A DNA stretch of 64,000 bases, from contig DATNPL010000071.1 of the NCBI GenBank assembly GCA_036703255.1, positions 37,182 to 101,181 of the forward strand. Direction: 5' to 3'. Positions 9,647-18,190 of the stretch are shown in pieces. The notes beneath the pieces are model-generated. The model saw only the letters and a program-made list of their open reading frames with translations, did not search any database and had not been told where the DNA came from. The DNA is from Drouetiella sp036703255 (GTDB lineage: Bacteria > Cyanobacteriota > Cyanobacteriia > Elainellales > Elainellaceae). The translations under genes were made by a program, and so were the position numbers. The number at the start of each line of letters is the position of its first letter. The first letter of the stretch is position 1.

Positions 9647-9864
9647 AGCCACTAATTTTCTGTCCGCAATTTTCCGGTCGTGAAGGACTCAGCCTGTAGA
9701 TGAATGTTCTACCCAGTCTGATATTGTCTCAATCTCCTCACCTTCTTGCCTCCTGGCCTCCTCAACGGCCAAAAATCAGCCCCTTACCCCTGGCAGTTCC
9801 CTGCCTCGGCGTGCCAGAATTTACGTAGATCCTAGACCTATCCTCTGTTTCTCCCGTTCTCACC

Positions 9865-12819
9865 ATGACTGCAACGATCCCCGCTCTCGCCAGCCAATAT
9901 GACCCGGCCACCGCTGAAGCCAAGTGGCAGAAAGCCTGGGAAGAGAACCAGGTCTTTAAGGCAAACCCTGAGCAAGGCGGTGAACCTTACTGTGTCGTCA
10001 TTCCGCCTCCCAATGTCACAGGTAGTTTGCATATGGGGCATGCCTTCGAGAATGCCCTGATTGACACCTTGGTGCGCTACCACCGCATGTTGGGCAAAAA
10101 CACCCTGTGGCTTCCCGGCACCGATCACGCCAGTATTGCAGTACAGACGATTTTAGAAAAGCAGCTCAAGGCCGAAGGGCAGACGCGAGACAGCGTTGGC
10201 CGAGAGGCTTTTCTAGAAAAAGCATGGCAGTGGAAAGAAGAATCGGGCGGCACGATCGTCGGTCAGTTGCGGCGATTAGGCGTTTCGGTAGACTGGACGC
10301 GTGAGCGCTTCACGATGGATGCAGGGCTGTCGGAAGCCGTGCTGTCGGCCTTTACCCAGCTCTATGCTGAAGGCTTGATCTATCGCGGTAAGTATCTGGT
10401 CAACTGGTGCCCCGCTAGCCAGTCGGCGGTGTCTGATCTAGAAGTGGAAAACAAAGAGGTGAACGGCAACCTCTGGCACTTCCGCTATCCCCTAACGGAT
10501 GGTTCCGGCTTCTTGGAAGTGGCCACCACCCGACCCGAAACAATGCTGGGCGACACGGCCGTAGCGGTTAATCCTGAGGACGATCGCTACACCCATCTCG
10601 TTGGCAAAACCCTAAGACTGCCGCTGATGGATCGCGAAATTCCGATCATTGCCGATGCCTATGTCGATGCCAGCTTTGGTACAGGCTGCGTTAAGGTGAC
10701 TCCAGCCCATGATCCCAACGATTTTGAGATGGGCAAACGCCACAACCTGCCCATGATCTCAATTATGAACAAAGACGGCACGCTCAACGAGAATGCCGGA
10801 GAGTTTCAGGGGCAAGATCGATTTGTCGCCCGCAAAAACGTGGTGAAGCGCCTCGAAGAAGAGGGCTTCCTGGTCAAAATTGAAGACTACAAGCACACCG
10901 TTCCCTATAGCGATCGCGGCAAGGTTCCGGTCGAGCCGCTGCTCTCGACCCAGTGGTTTGTCAAAATTCGCCCCCTGGCCGATCGCGCCTTGGAATATCT
11001 CGATCAGCAAAATGATCCTATTTTTGTGCCCGATCGCTGGACGAAGGTCTATCGTGACTGGTTGGTGAACCTTAAGGACTGGTGCATCTCGCGGCAGCTC
11101 TGGTGGGGGCACCAAATTCCGGCCTGGTACAACGTGGCGCATACCGGAGGCGAAATTACCGACAATACTCCGTTTGTCGTAGCGCAGAGCGAGGCGGAGG
11201 CATGGGAAAAGGCGCGATCGCAGTGGGGCGACCTGATCCATCTTGTTCAAGATCCCGATGTGCTAGATACCTGGTTCTCCTCAGGGCTATGGCCTTTCTC
11301 GACGATGGGCTGGCCGCAGCAGACGGCTGATTTAGCTACCTACTATCCCACCACAACGCTGGTGACAGGCTTCGACATCATCTTTTTCTGGGTGGCGCGC
11401 ATGACGCTTATGGCGGGGTACTTCACCGGAAAGATGCCCTTCAAAACCGTCTACATTCACGGGCTAGTGCGGGACGAAAACAACAAGAAAATGTCCAAAT
11501 CGGCCAACAATGGCATCGATCCGCTGCTGCTGATCGATCGCTATGGCACCGATGCCCTACGCTACACGCTGATTCGAGAAGTTGCCGGAGCCGGACAAGA
11601 TATTCGCCTGGAATACAACCGCAAAACGGATGAATCTCCCTCTGTAGAAGCCTCCCGCAACTTCACCAACAAGCTGTGGAACGCCTCCCGCTTTGTCATG
11701 ATGAATCTGGATGGCAAAACGCCCGCTCAGCTAGGCCAGCCTCAAGTCGAGACGTTGGAGCTGAGCGATCGCTGGATTCTCTCGCGCTATAACCGCATCG
11801 TTCAACAAACCCGCAAAGACATCGACAGTTACGGGCTGGGCGAGGCCGCCAAAGGACTGTATGAGTTTATTTGGGGCGATTTTTGCGACTGGTACATCGA
11901 ATTAGCCAAATCGCGTCTCCAGCCAGACGCCCCGGCACGTCAGGTGGCTCAACAGGTGCTAGGTCATGTGCTCGAAGGAACATTGCGCTTGCTGCATCCC
12001 TTTATGCCTCACATTACCGAAGAAATTTGGCACACCCTGACCCAGACAGAAGACAGCCAGTATCTAGCGCTGCAAGCTTATCCAGCAGCAGACACACAGC
12101 TGATAGATGTTGATCTAGAGCAGCGGTTTGATTTGCTGATTGACACGATCCGCACCATCCGCAACCTCAGAGCCGAGGCAGACATTAAACCGGGTGTCAA
12201 AGTCAAAGCCTTCCTCGAATCTGAGAGCGATCGCGAACGCCAGATTTTGACTTCCGGCCAGTCTTATATTCAAGACTTAGCCAAGGTTGAGCATCTGGCG
12301 ATCGCTGCCCCCACCGCTCCTCAGCCTGAGCAGGAGAAAATCACCTCCGCATTAGATAGCTGGCGCGATCGCCCTCAGATCGTCATGCTGGTGCTGCTGA
12401 CGATGGGCTACTTTTTCCTAGATTCATTGGTTTACGTCAGCGTCATGCTCAAGGTGCTGTGGGATGTCTTAGTCGATAAAAAACCAGTCCCCACCGTTCC
12501 GGCACGCCACTTGTCTCAGAAGCAGCCTAAGGCTCAGGCGATCGTCCCTCAAGCCGTTCCCCAAATGATCGCAGGCGTAGTCGGCACGATTCAAGTGCTG
12601 ATTCCGCTCGCGGGCGTAGTGGACATGGATGCGCTCAAATCAAAGCTGCAAAAAGACTTGGGCAAAGTAGACGCTGAAGTGCAGTCTTTGACGCAGCGCC
12701 TCAGCAGCCCCAACTTTGTCGATAAGGCTCCTGCTGCCGTGGTGCAAGCGGCGCGAGAGGCGCTGGCAGAAGCGCAAAAGCAAGCTGAAATCTTACGCGA
12801 TCGCTTGGCGTCTCTGTAA
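9865..12819 (+). CDS. valS: Valyl-tRNA synthetase with CAAD membrane domain
   Basis: This 984-residue class I synthetase charges tRNA-Val. The HIGH-type motif is HMGH at residues 56-59 and the KMSKS loop is at 542-546. A CP1 editing domain (ATTRPETMLGDTAVAV) and an anticodon-binding domain are present. Between the anticodon-binding domain and the C-terminal coiled coil (about 910-984) lies an extra segment at about 830-880 with a strongly hydrophobic stretch (LVLLTMGYFFLDSLVYVSVM). This matches the CAAD module (cyanobacterial aminoacyl-tRNA synthetase appended domain), reported to anchor some class I synthetases to thylakoid membranes. The gene is monocistronic, with a strong terminator at 12842-12889. 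Confidence 0.97.
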   Translation: MTATIPALASQYDPATAEAKWQKAWEENQVFKANPEQGGEPYCVVIPPPNVTGSLHMGHAFENALIDTLVRYHRMLGKNTLWLPGTDHASIAVQTILEKQLKAEGQTRDSVGREAFLEKAWQWKEESGGTIVGQLRRLGVSVDWTRERFTMDAGLSEAVLSAFTQLYAEGLIYRGKYLVNWCPASQSAVSDLEVENKEVNGNLWHFRYPLTDGSGFLEVATTRPETMLGDTAVAVNPEDDRYTHLVGKTLRLPLMDREIPIIADAYVDASFGTGCVKVTPAHDPNDFEMGKRHNLPMISIMNKDGTLNENAGEFQGQDRFVARKNVVKRLEEEGFLVKIEDYKHTVPYSDRGKVPVEPLLSTQWFVKIRPLADRALEYLDQQNDPIFVPDRWTKVYRDWLVNLKDWCISRQLWWGHQIPAWYNVAHTGGEITDNTPFVVAQSEAEAWEKARSQWGDLIHLVQDPDVLDTWFSSGLWPFSTMGWPQQTADLATYYPTTTLVTGFDIIFFWVARMTLMAGYFTGKMPFKTVYIHGLVRDENNKKMSKSANNGIDPLLLIDRYGTDALRYTLIREVAGAGQDIRLEYNRKTDESPSVEASRNFTNKLWNASRFVMMNLDGKTPAQLGQPQVETLELSDRWILSRYNRIVQQTRKDIDSYGLGEAAKGLYEFIWGDFCDWYIELAKSRLQPDAPARQVAQQVLGHVLEGTLRLLHPFMPHITEEIWHTLTQTEDSQYLALQAYPAADTQLIDVDLEQRFDLLIDTIRTIRNLRAEADIKPGVKVKAFLESESDRERQILTSGQSYIQDLAKVEHLAIAAPTAPQPEQEKITSALDSWRDRPQIVMLVLLTMGYFFLDSLVYVSVMLKVLWDVLVDKKPVPTVPARHLSQKQPKAQAIVPQAVPQMIAGVVGTIQVLIPLAGVVDMDALKSKLQKDLGKVDAEVQSLTQRLSSPNFVDKAPAAVVQAAREALAEAQKQAEILRDRLASL

Positions 12820-12841
12820 AGTTGGCGATAGGGATAACTTA

Positions 12842-12889
12842 GTCAGGATTTTGTTGCATCCACTTTGCCCATGCAACAAAAATCCTGAC
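12842..12889 (+). terminator. Terminator-like hairpin after valS
   Basis: Arms of 18 and 19 bases (GTCAGGATTTTGTTGCAT against its complement with one bulged base) enclose an 11-base loop, 22 bases past the valS stop. The rest of the gap to the next gene (to 13159) shows a degenerate copy of the TTAGGGTTTTG / CAAAATCCTAA repeat around 12957-12995 and nothing else recognisable. Confidence 0.75.
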
Positions 12890-13159
12890 CCAGGACTCTC
12901 TAATTTGGCATCTGATTAAGCCCCAGGCAGGTTACGCTTGAGAGAGCCAACTTCTTAGGGTTTTGCGGCCTGCCCAGCCTTCACAAAATCCTAATTTGTC
13001 AGCTAATCCGTTCACTTGAGTGAAGATTTTTTGTCCTAGAGCTATCTTCTTTTAAAAAGACAACCTCTCAGAGGTAAATCTTGTTAGCTTAGAAGAATAG
13101 GGCGCTCGGACAAGATTAAAAGATATACTTTCTCTCAAGATTTGTTACCTTTCTGCGGC

Positions 13160-13636
13160 ATGTTGCATCTGGCTCAGGTGAAGAAGAAAGACCTTGAGGG
13201 CAAGGTGATGTTACAGTTGCTTGCTCAGCAAAAAGCTGAGTACGCATGGCTCATGATGACAGAAGAAAACTGCGCTATATGGGTAGATGCAGAGGATTGC
13301 CATGAAGGAGCGCTGGTACTCGTAGAGATTTCTCCGACTCAGGAAGTTCAGAAAATTCAAGATGCAACCCATTGGGTTTTAGATATCGTCAAGCAATATC
13401 TCAGTACGGGCATTACGCCCGATTTTCTGCAAGACGAAGTGCAGCGTGCCGAACAGTGGAGACAGTCTCTGACGCTGCAAAGCCAGGAACTAGGCAGGCG
13501 GGCGCTCGAAATGGAGGCTCGTCGGGATCAAATCCAAGAGCTTGAAGAAAACTTGAAGCAAGAAAAGAAAAAGCTTGAGCTAATGGAAATTCAGCTTAAG
13601 GCAAGTGTTGATGAGACACAGCCCGATTCAGAATGA
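13160..13636 (+). CDS. Conserved-type hypothetical protein with coiled coil
   Basis: I do not recognise a named family. The product is about 158 residues. The first half (about 1-95) looks globular, with a hydrophobic core around GALVLVEISPTQ. The second half (about 105-155) is a charged coiled coil rich in Glu, Lys and Gln. A TTG six codons upstream (13142) opens a longer frame, but the ATG at 13160 is the more natural start. There are no membrane segments. The MBL-fold gene begins 19 bases after its stop, so the two are probably co-transcribed. Confidence 0.65.
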   Translation: MLHLAQVKKKDLEGKVMLQLLAQQKAEYAWLMMTEENCAIWVDAEDCHEGALVLVEISPTQEVQKIQDATHWVLDIVKQYLSTGITPDFLQDEVQRAEQWRQSLTLQSQELGRRALEMEARRDQIQELEENLKQEKKKLELMEIQLKASVDETQPDSE

Positions 13637-13655
13637 TATGTTGCAGAGGTGCCCG

Positions 13656-14642
13656 ATGACTTTAATCGATTCCGGCCAAAAGCCTCAAGCCACCCATTTT
13701 GCGCTTGACCATGCCGCTCCAGGCAATTTGGCGGTGGAATGGATTCACGGGTCGATCTCTGCAAAGCACAATCAAGATCCAGATATTCAGGTGCATGCCT
13801 ACAACGAGCATACCTATATCCTACGCCAAAACATGGCGGTACATGCTGAAGCCCCGTTTATGTATCTCTTGTTTGGCAACGATCGCGCCATGCTGCTAGA
13901 CACAGGAGCGACAGAGTTTGCAGAATTTTTTCCCTTACGCAAAACAGTCGATCAGCTCATCGATCGGTGGCTAACGCAATATCCTCGTCCGGTCTATTCT
14001 CTGGTTGTTGCCCATACCCATTTGCATCTGGATCACATTGAAGCGGACTCCCAGTTTTTCGATCGCCCAGACACCGAAATTGTTGGCTTAAGCCTGTCAG
14101 AAACACAGGAATTCTATGGGTTTACCCATTGGCCTGAGGAAAGGGTTGAGTTTGACTTGGGAGGGCGCGTCCTTCAGGTGATCGCTACGCCAGGGCATGA
14201 AGAAGCAGAAGTTTCGATCTATGATCCCTACACGCAAATCCTGGTGACGGGAGATATTTTTTATCCTGGACGACTTTACGTTCGAGATTGGCCAGCCTTT
14301 ACAGAGAGTATCGATCGCCTGATTCATTTTGCCGAAACTTACCCAATTACGCACATCATGGGTTGCCATATCGAGATGACTCGCACCCCTGGCAGAGATT
14401 ATAAAATTCGCACCACATACCAACCCGATGAACCCCCGCTGCAAATGACGGTGGCACAACTCAAGGCTGTGCGTGATGCGATCGAGACCATTAACGCCCG
14501 TTCTGGTGTTCATGTCTTTAACGACTTTATTATCTATAACGGGATTCCAGAAGGATACTTTGGAGATGACTCAGATGGCGCTCTCGTTGCCTATCTGGCT
14601 CGAAACCAAGAGGGATACCGCCGCCACAAAAAACAGCGCTAA
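13656..14642 (+). CDS. MBL-fold metallo-hydrolase
   Basis: The product (328 residues from the ATG at 13656) is a metallo-beta-lactamase-fold hydrolase. The zinc-binding HxHxHxDH signature is HTHLHLDH at residues 120-127. A second ligand region follows in ATPGHEEAEVS and TGDIFYPG, with another candidate histidine in IMGCHIEMT. The substrate cannot be inferred; the fold covers glyoxalase II-like, lactonase-like and sulfatase-like enzymes. The frame is open upstream to 13605, which would overlap the preceding gene; AGAGG just before the ATG at 13656 favours the shorter form. No signal peptide is seen, so it is probably cytoplasmic. Confidence 0.83.
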   Translation: MTLIDSGQKPQATHFALDHAAPGNLAVEWIHGSISAKHNQDPDIQVHAYNEHTYILRQNMAVHAEAPFMYLLFGNDRAMLLDTGATEFAEFFPLRKTVDQLIDRWLTQYPRPVYSLVVAHTHLHLDHIEADSQFFDRPDTEIVGLSLSETQEFYGFTHWPEERVEFDLGGRVLQVIATPGHEEAEVSIYDPYTQILVTGDIFYPGRLYVRDWPAFTESIDRLIHFAETYPITHIMGCHIEMTRTPGRDYKIRTTYQPDEPPLQMTVAQLKAVRDAIETINARSGVHVFNDFIIYNGIPEGYFGDDSDGALVAYLARNQEGYRRHKKQR

Positions 14643-14716
14643 ATATAGCGATTTTCAGATGAGTGGGTGATGCAAAGGAGTATTGATAGAAGTGCGCGTA
14701 GCGCCGTACCTCAATC

Positions 14717-15094
14717 TCAAGAAACCCAGTTGAGAATAGTCTGGATTTGAGCGACTAGATGACGTGCCCGAAAGGGTTTTGTAATCACGCCCATAACGCC
14801 GCGCTGAATAAATTGCTGATGTTCATGTTGACTCGTTTTTGCGGTCAGTAAAATCATGGGCGTATGCTGAGTTGTTTCATTGGCTTTCAACTGCTCAAAC
14901 GTGGCTAACCCATCTAGCTCAGGCATCATGACATCCAATAAGATCGCGTCAAACGTTTCTTGTTGAGCCTTGAGCAATCCTTCTGCACCCGAAGCCGCTG
15001 TGACAACCTCCCATCCTGCCGCAGCTTCTAAACTAATTTGAATCACCTTGCGGACACCACCCTCATCATCAATCACTAAGATTCGCTTGCTCAT
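14717..15094 (-). CDS. Single-domain response regulator (CheY-like)
   Basis: The 125-residue receiver domain has no output domain. The acidic pocket is D9-D10-E11, the phosphoacceptor is D54 in ILLDVMMPE, and the conserved lysine is K106 in ITKPF. The switch residue Thr is in MILLTAK. It is the last gene of the minus-strand signalling operon: the histidine kinase ends 78 bases upstream of its start, and the multidomain regulator precedes the kinase. It probably serves as the diffusible phospho-output or phosphate sink for that kinase (inference from position). Confidence 0.9.
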   Translation of the reverse strand: MSKRILVIDDEGGVRKVIQISLEAAAGWEVVTAASGAEGLLKAQQETFDAILLDVMMPELDGLATFEQLKANETTQHTPMILLTAKTSQHEHQQFIQRGVMGVITKPFRARHLVAQIQTILNWVS

Positions 15095-15172
15095 GGATTA
15101 ATGGCTCACCAACGAGTTCGTTTTGGATTTTTTAGTCGCGTGATAGAACAAGACAGCCGTTCAGAGAAGCCG

Positions 15173-18136
15173 TTAGGCTGGTTCCAAAGCAGGCAATAAA
15201 ACATAAAAACAACTCCCTGTTCCTAAGACACTTTCAGCCCAAATATACCCTCCATGTTGCTGAACAATACTTCGGCAGATAGCCAAGCCTAGCCCTGTGC
15301 CTCCTTTTTGGCGAGAATCAGAAACATCGACCTGTTGAAATCGTTCAAAAATGGTTTCGATCTTATCAGAGGGAATGCCGCGCCCTTGATCTCGAATTGA
15401 AAAAAGAATGTAAGGGCTAGAGAAAAGAGAAAAAGGCATGGGAAAGAGCTTTTTACTCTGGTTTTCTGGCGCTATATTCTGGGAAAAAATAGCAGTTGCA
15501 ATGTGGTTAGAGCTATCAGCATACTCACCTTCTGTTGGCTGATTTATCAACTGAGTATTTAACCAAACCGTACTCCCTCTGGGTGAAAACTTGATCGCGT
15601 TGCTCAGCAGATTCGTAAGCACCTGAAGAATGAGATCGCCATCTAACGCCAAGCTGAATGAGAAGGGAGAAATAGATAGATGAACTCCAGCATCATCAGC
15701 GACTAGCTGCATTAAATCGATCGCTCTCAGGATCAATTCTCCAATGTCATAAGACCGTTTTACAAGCTCCACCTTGCCAGATTCTAATCGTTCTAAGTCG
15801 AGGATATTATCAACCAGATAAACTAACCGCTCCGTTCCTTCAGCCGCAATTTCAAGGAGCTGTTGAGCGCGATCGGACTGCAAATCAATCAGCCCATCTG
15901 ACATGAGATCAACAGCTCCATGAATTGCAGTTAATGGTGTCCGAAACTCATGGCTGATAACTGAAATAAATTCATCTTTCATTTTTTCCACTTGGTAGCG
16001 TTCTGTAATATCTTCTCCAATGCCCAGTAATCCATTAATTGCGCCTTGCGAATCTCTAAGCTGGGTGATATTCCATGCGACCCGTCGAGTTTCTCCTAGC
16101 TTCGTTACAATATCCCTCTGAAAATAGGCAGGAACCTGCTGGATTAGTAATTCTTGAGCATAGTTCTGGGCAGCTATTTGATTTTGAGGCGATACTAAAG
16201 TGGTAACGAAATTTTTTTCGAGTAGCTCTCTTCGGGTGTAGCCTAAAACTTCTACGGTAAAGGGATTGACATAGGTAATGTTAAGCCTTGTATCAACTCC
16301 AATCACCAGGAGCCGAACATCCTCCATTACAGTTCGCCAACGTCGTTCAGCCTCTCGCAAAACCGCTTCAACTTGCTTCCTTTGCTTTAGCTCTTTCTGA
16401 AGTCGTTGATTGATCTGATTCAGTTCCGTCGTGCGTTCAATCACAAGCGCTTCTAAATGATCTTGGTATTGTTTTAGCTCTGCTTCAATCCGTTTGCGAT
16501 CGGTAATATCTTTAACAATTCCTGCAATTCGTTCCACCTGTCCAGCCTGATCAAAAATTGGGAAAGTTCGCGTTAAAACCCAGCGGATATCGCCCGTTGG
16601 CTGTACGATACGGTACTCTAGGCTCTGTTCCGATGGGCTACAAACCGTTTTCACCGTTGGCGGCAATTGCGCTTGATCATCAGGATGAAGGGCTGCCATC
16701 CAAGAGCGAGGATTTTGGTAAAGGCTAGAACAGGTGCGTCCCCAAATCTCTTCATAGGCCGGACTGATATAAAACATTTGGCTATAGTCGGGTGCAGCAA
16801 TGAAAAAGACATCTCGAATGTTTTGGGTGAGCTGGAGAAACTTTTGCTCATTCTGACGGAGCGTGGCCTCAATTTGTTTGATGTCTGTAATATCCCGAAA
16901 GTACCAGATTCGACCAAAATCATCCCCTTCAAACGATTTGACGGCTGCGGAATAGCGATCGAAGATGCGACCATCCTTGAAGACAATTTCATCTCGACCG
17001 ATGATCTCTGGGTGCTGATTAAGGTAGTCAATCTGCCTGAGAAACTCTTCTGGGTCTTTTAATTGATCGAGTACTGTTTCTCGGAGCTGCCGATCATGTT
17101 CAACGCGAGAAATCGTCTCTTCTGGAATGCGCCAAAGCTGACAAAATCGTTGATTGTAAGATACGGCCTGCTGGTTTTCGTTTGTAATTAAAATTCCATC
17201 AATGGCGGCATCTTGCTGAACTTTTAACATGGCATTACTGCGTCGCAGCGCTTGTTCTGCAAGTTTGAGATCTGTAATATCCGTCGTTGTCCCAATCAGC
17301 CGAACGGTAACGCCTTGCTCATCTTGTAGTGCAGTTCCTCGCGCCATCAGCCAGCGAATTGAGCCATCTTTATGAAAAACGCGGTGCTCAATCGCGAAGT
17401 CTGACCGATGGCCTTCTACACAAGCTTTTGACATTTCAAACACGGCGGGCTGATCTTCGGGATAGCAATAGCTAAACCAAGCCTCGCAGCTATTGGGAAG
17501 TTCTATCTCGCTATAGCCGAGAAAAGACTTGATATTTGGATCGAGATAAAATTCACCCGTTTGCGGATTGAGTTCCCATACGCCCACGCTGGCCGATCGC
17601 GTGGCCAGCACATAGCGCTCTTGGCTTTGGCGAAGCGCTTCTTGAGCCTGCTTACGCTCAGTAATGTCTTGGAAGTGCCAAACTCTACCGTAATAAACGC
17701 CCATAGACGATCGCATTGGGGCAGAGTGCCGCTCTAGAATGCGCCCATCTTTGAGAAAAATCTCATCATGGCTAATTTCTTCTCGGTTTTGATAAAGGGC
17801 TTCGACTCTAGCCACAAACTGATCTGGATCTTGCAGTTGCGTTAAAGCCGTCTTTAAGATGACCCAATAATCATTCGTGGCAATGACAGATTGAGGAATG
17901 CGCCATAACTCACAAAACCGTTGATTATGAAAGATGACTTCTCGATGTTCATTGACCACCCAAATGCCTGCCACTGAAGTTTCTCGCTGTGCCTGCAAGA
18001 GAGCATTACTGCGTCGCAGATCTTCTTCTATCCGTTTGCGATCGCCCAATTCGGCTCGTAACTGTTCTATTTCAGCAATCAACTGCTCGTGGGTTTTATC
18101 CTTGTCGTCAATTGGATAAGTCATAGTTGGGGGCAA
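15173..18136 (-). CDS. PAS/PAC multi-sensor histidine kinase
   Basis: The 987-residue soluble kinase has an N-terminal short coiled coil and five PAS-type domains in tandem, starting at about residues 40, 165, 290, 415 and 600. The HisKA domain has the phosphoacceptor in SHEFRTPL at about residue 729, and a HATPase_c domain follows (N box LLSNAIKF, G1 DQGRGIP, G2 GTGLGLAI). PAS1 and PAS3 are clearly internal duplicates: both contain NQRFCxLWRIP and a DGRIxxRxSA segment. The ATPase domain carries an insertion of about 45 polar residues between the N box and the G1 box. No membrane segment is seen, so it is a cytoplasmic sensor. It is flanked by two response regulator genes on the same strand (gaps of 54 and 78 bases). 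Confidence 0.93.
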   Translation of the reverse strand: MPPTMTYPIDDKDKTHEQLIAEIEQLRAELGDRKRIEEDLRRSNALLQAQRETSVAGIWVVNEHREVIFHNQRFCELWRIPQSVIATNDYWVILKTALTQLQDPDQFVARVEALYQNREEISHDEIFLKDGRILERHSAPMRSSMGVYYGRVWHFQDITERKQAQEALRQSQERYVLATRSASVGVWELNPQTGEFYLDPNIKSFLGYSEIELPNSCEAWFSYCYPEDQPAVFEMSKACVEGHRSDFAIEHRVFHKDGSIRWLMARGTALQDEQGVTVRLIGTTTDITDLKLAEQALRRSNAMLKVQQDAAIDGILITNENQQAVSYNQRFCQLWRIPEETISRVEHDRQLRETVLDQLKDPEEFLRQIDYLNQHPEIIGRDEIVFKDGRIFDRYSAAVKSFEGDDFGRIWYFRDITDIKQIEATLRQNEQKFLQLTQNIRDVFFIAAPDYSQMFYISPAYEEIWGRTCSSLYQNPRSWMAALHPDDQAQLPPTVKTVCSPSEQSLEYRIVQPTGDIRWVLTRTFPIFDQAGQVERIAGIVKDITDRKRIEAELKQYQDHLEALVIERTTELNQINQRLQKELKQRKQVEAVLREAERRWRTVMEDVRLLVIGVDTRLNITYVNPFTVEVLGYTRRELLEKNFVTTLVSPQNQIAAQNYAQELLIQQVPAYFQRDIVTKLGETRRVAWNITQLRDSQGAINGLLGIGEDITERYQVEKMKDEFISVISHEFRTPLTAIHGAVDLMSDGLIDLQSDRAQQLLEIAAEGTERLVYLVDNILDLERLESGKVELVKRSYDIGELILRAIDLMQLVADDAGVHLSISPFSFSLALDGDLILQVLTNLLSNAIKFSPRGSTVWLNTQLINQPTEGEYADSSNHIATAIFSQNIAPENQSKKLFPMPFSLFSSPYILFSIRDQGRGIPSDKIETIFERFQQVDVSDSRQKGGTGLGLAICRSIVQQHGGYIWAESVLGTGSCFYVLLPALEPA

Positions 18137-18190
18137 CGCGCTTGCCGTCTATTGTAGAGGCTGAAATAAGCTGAATTAAAAACCCAGGCG

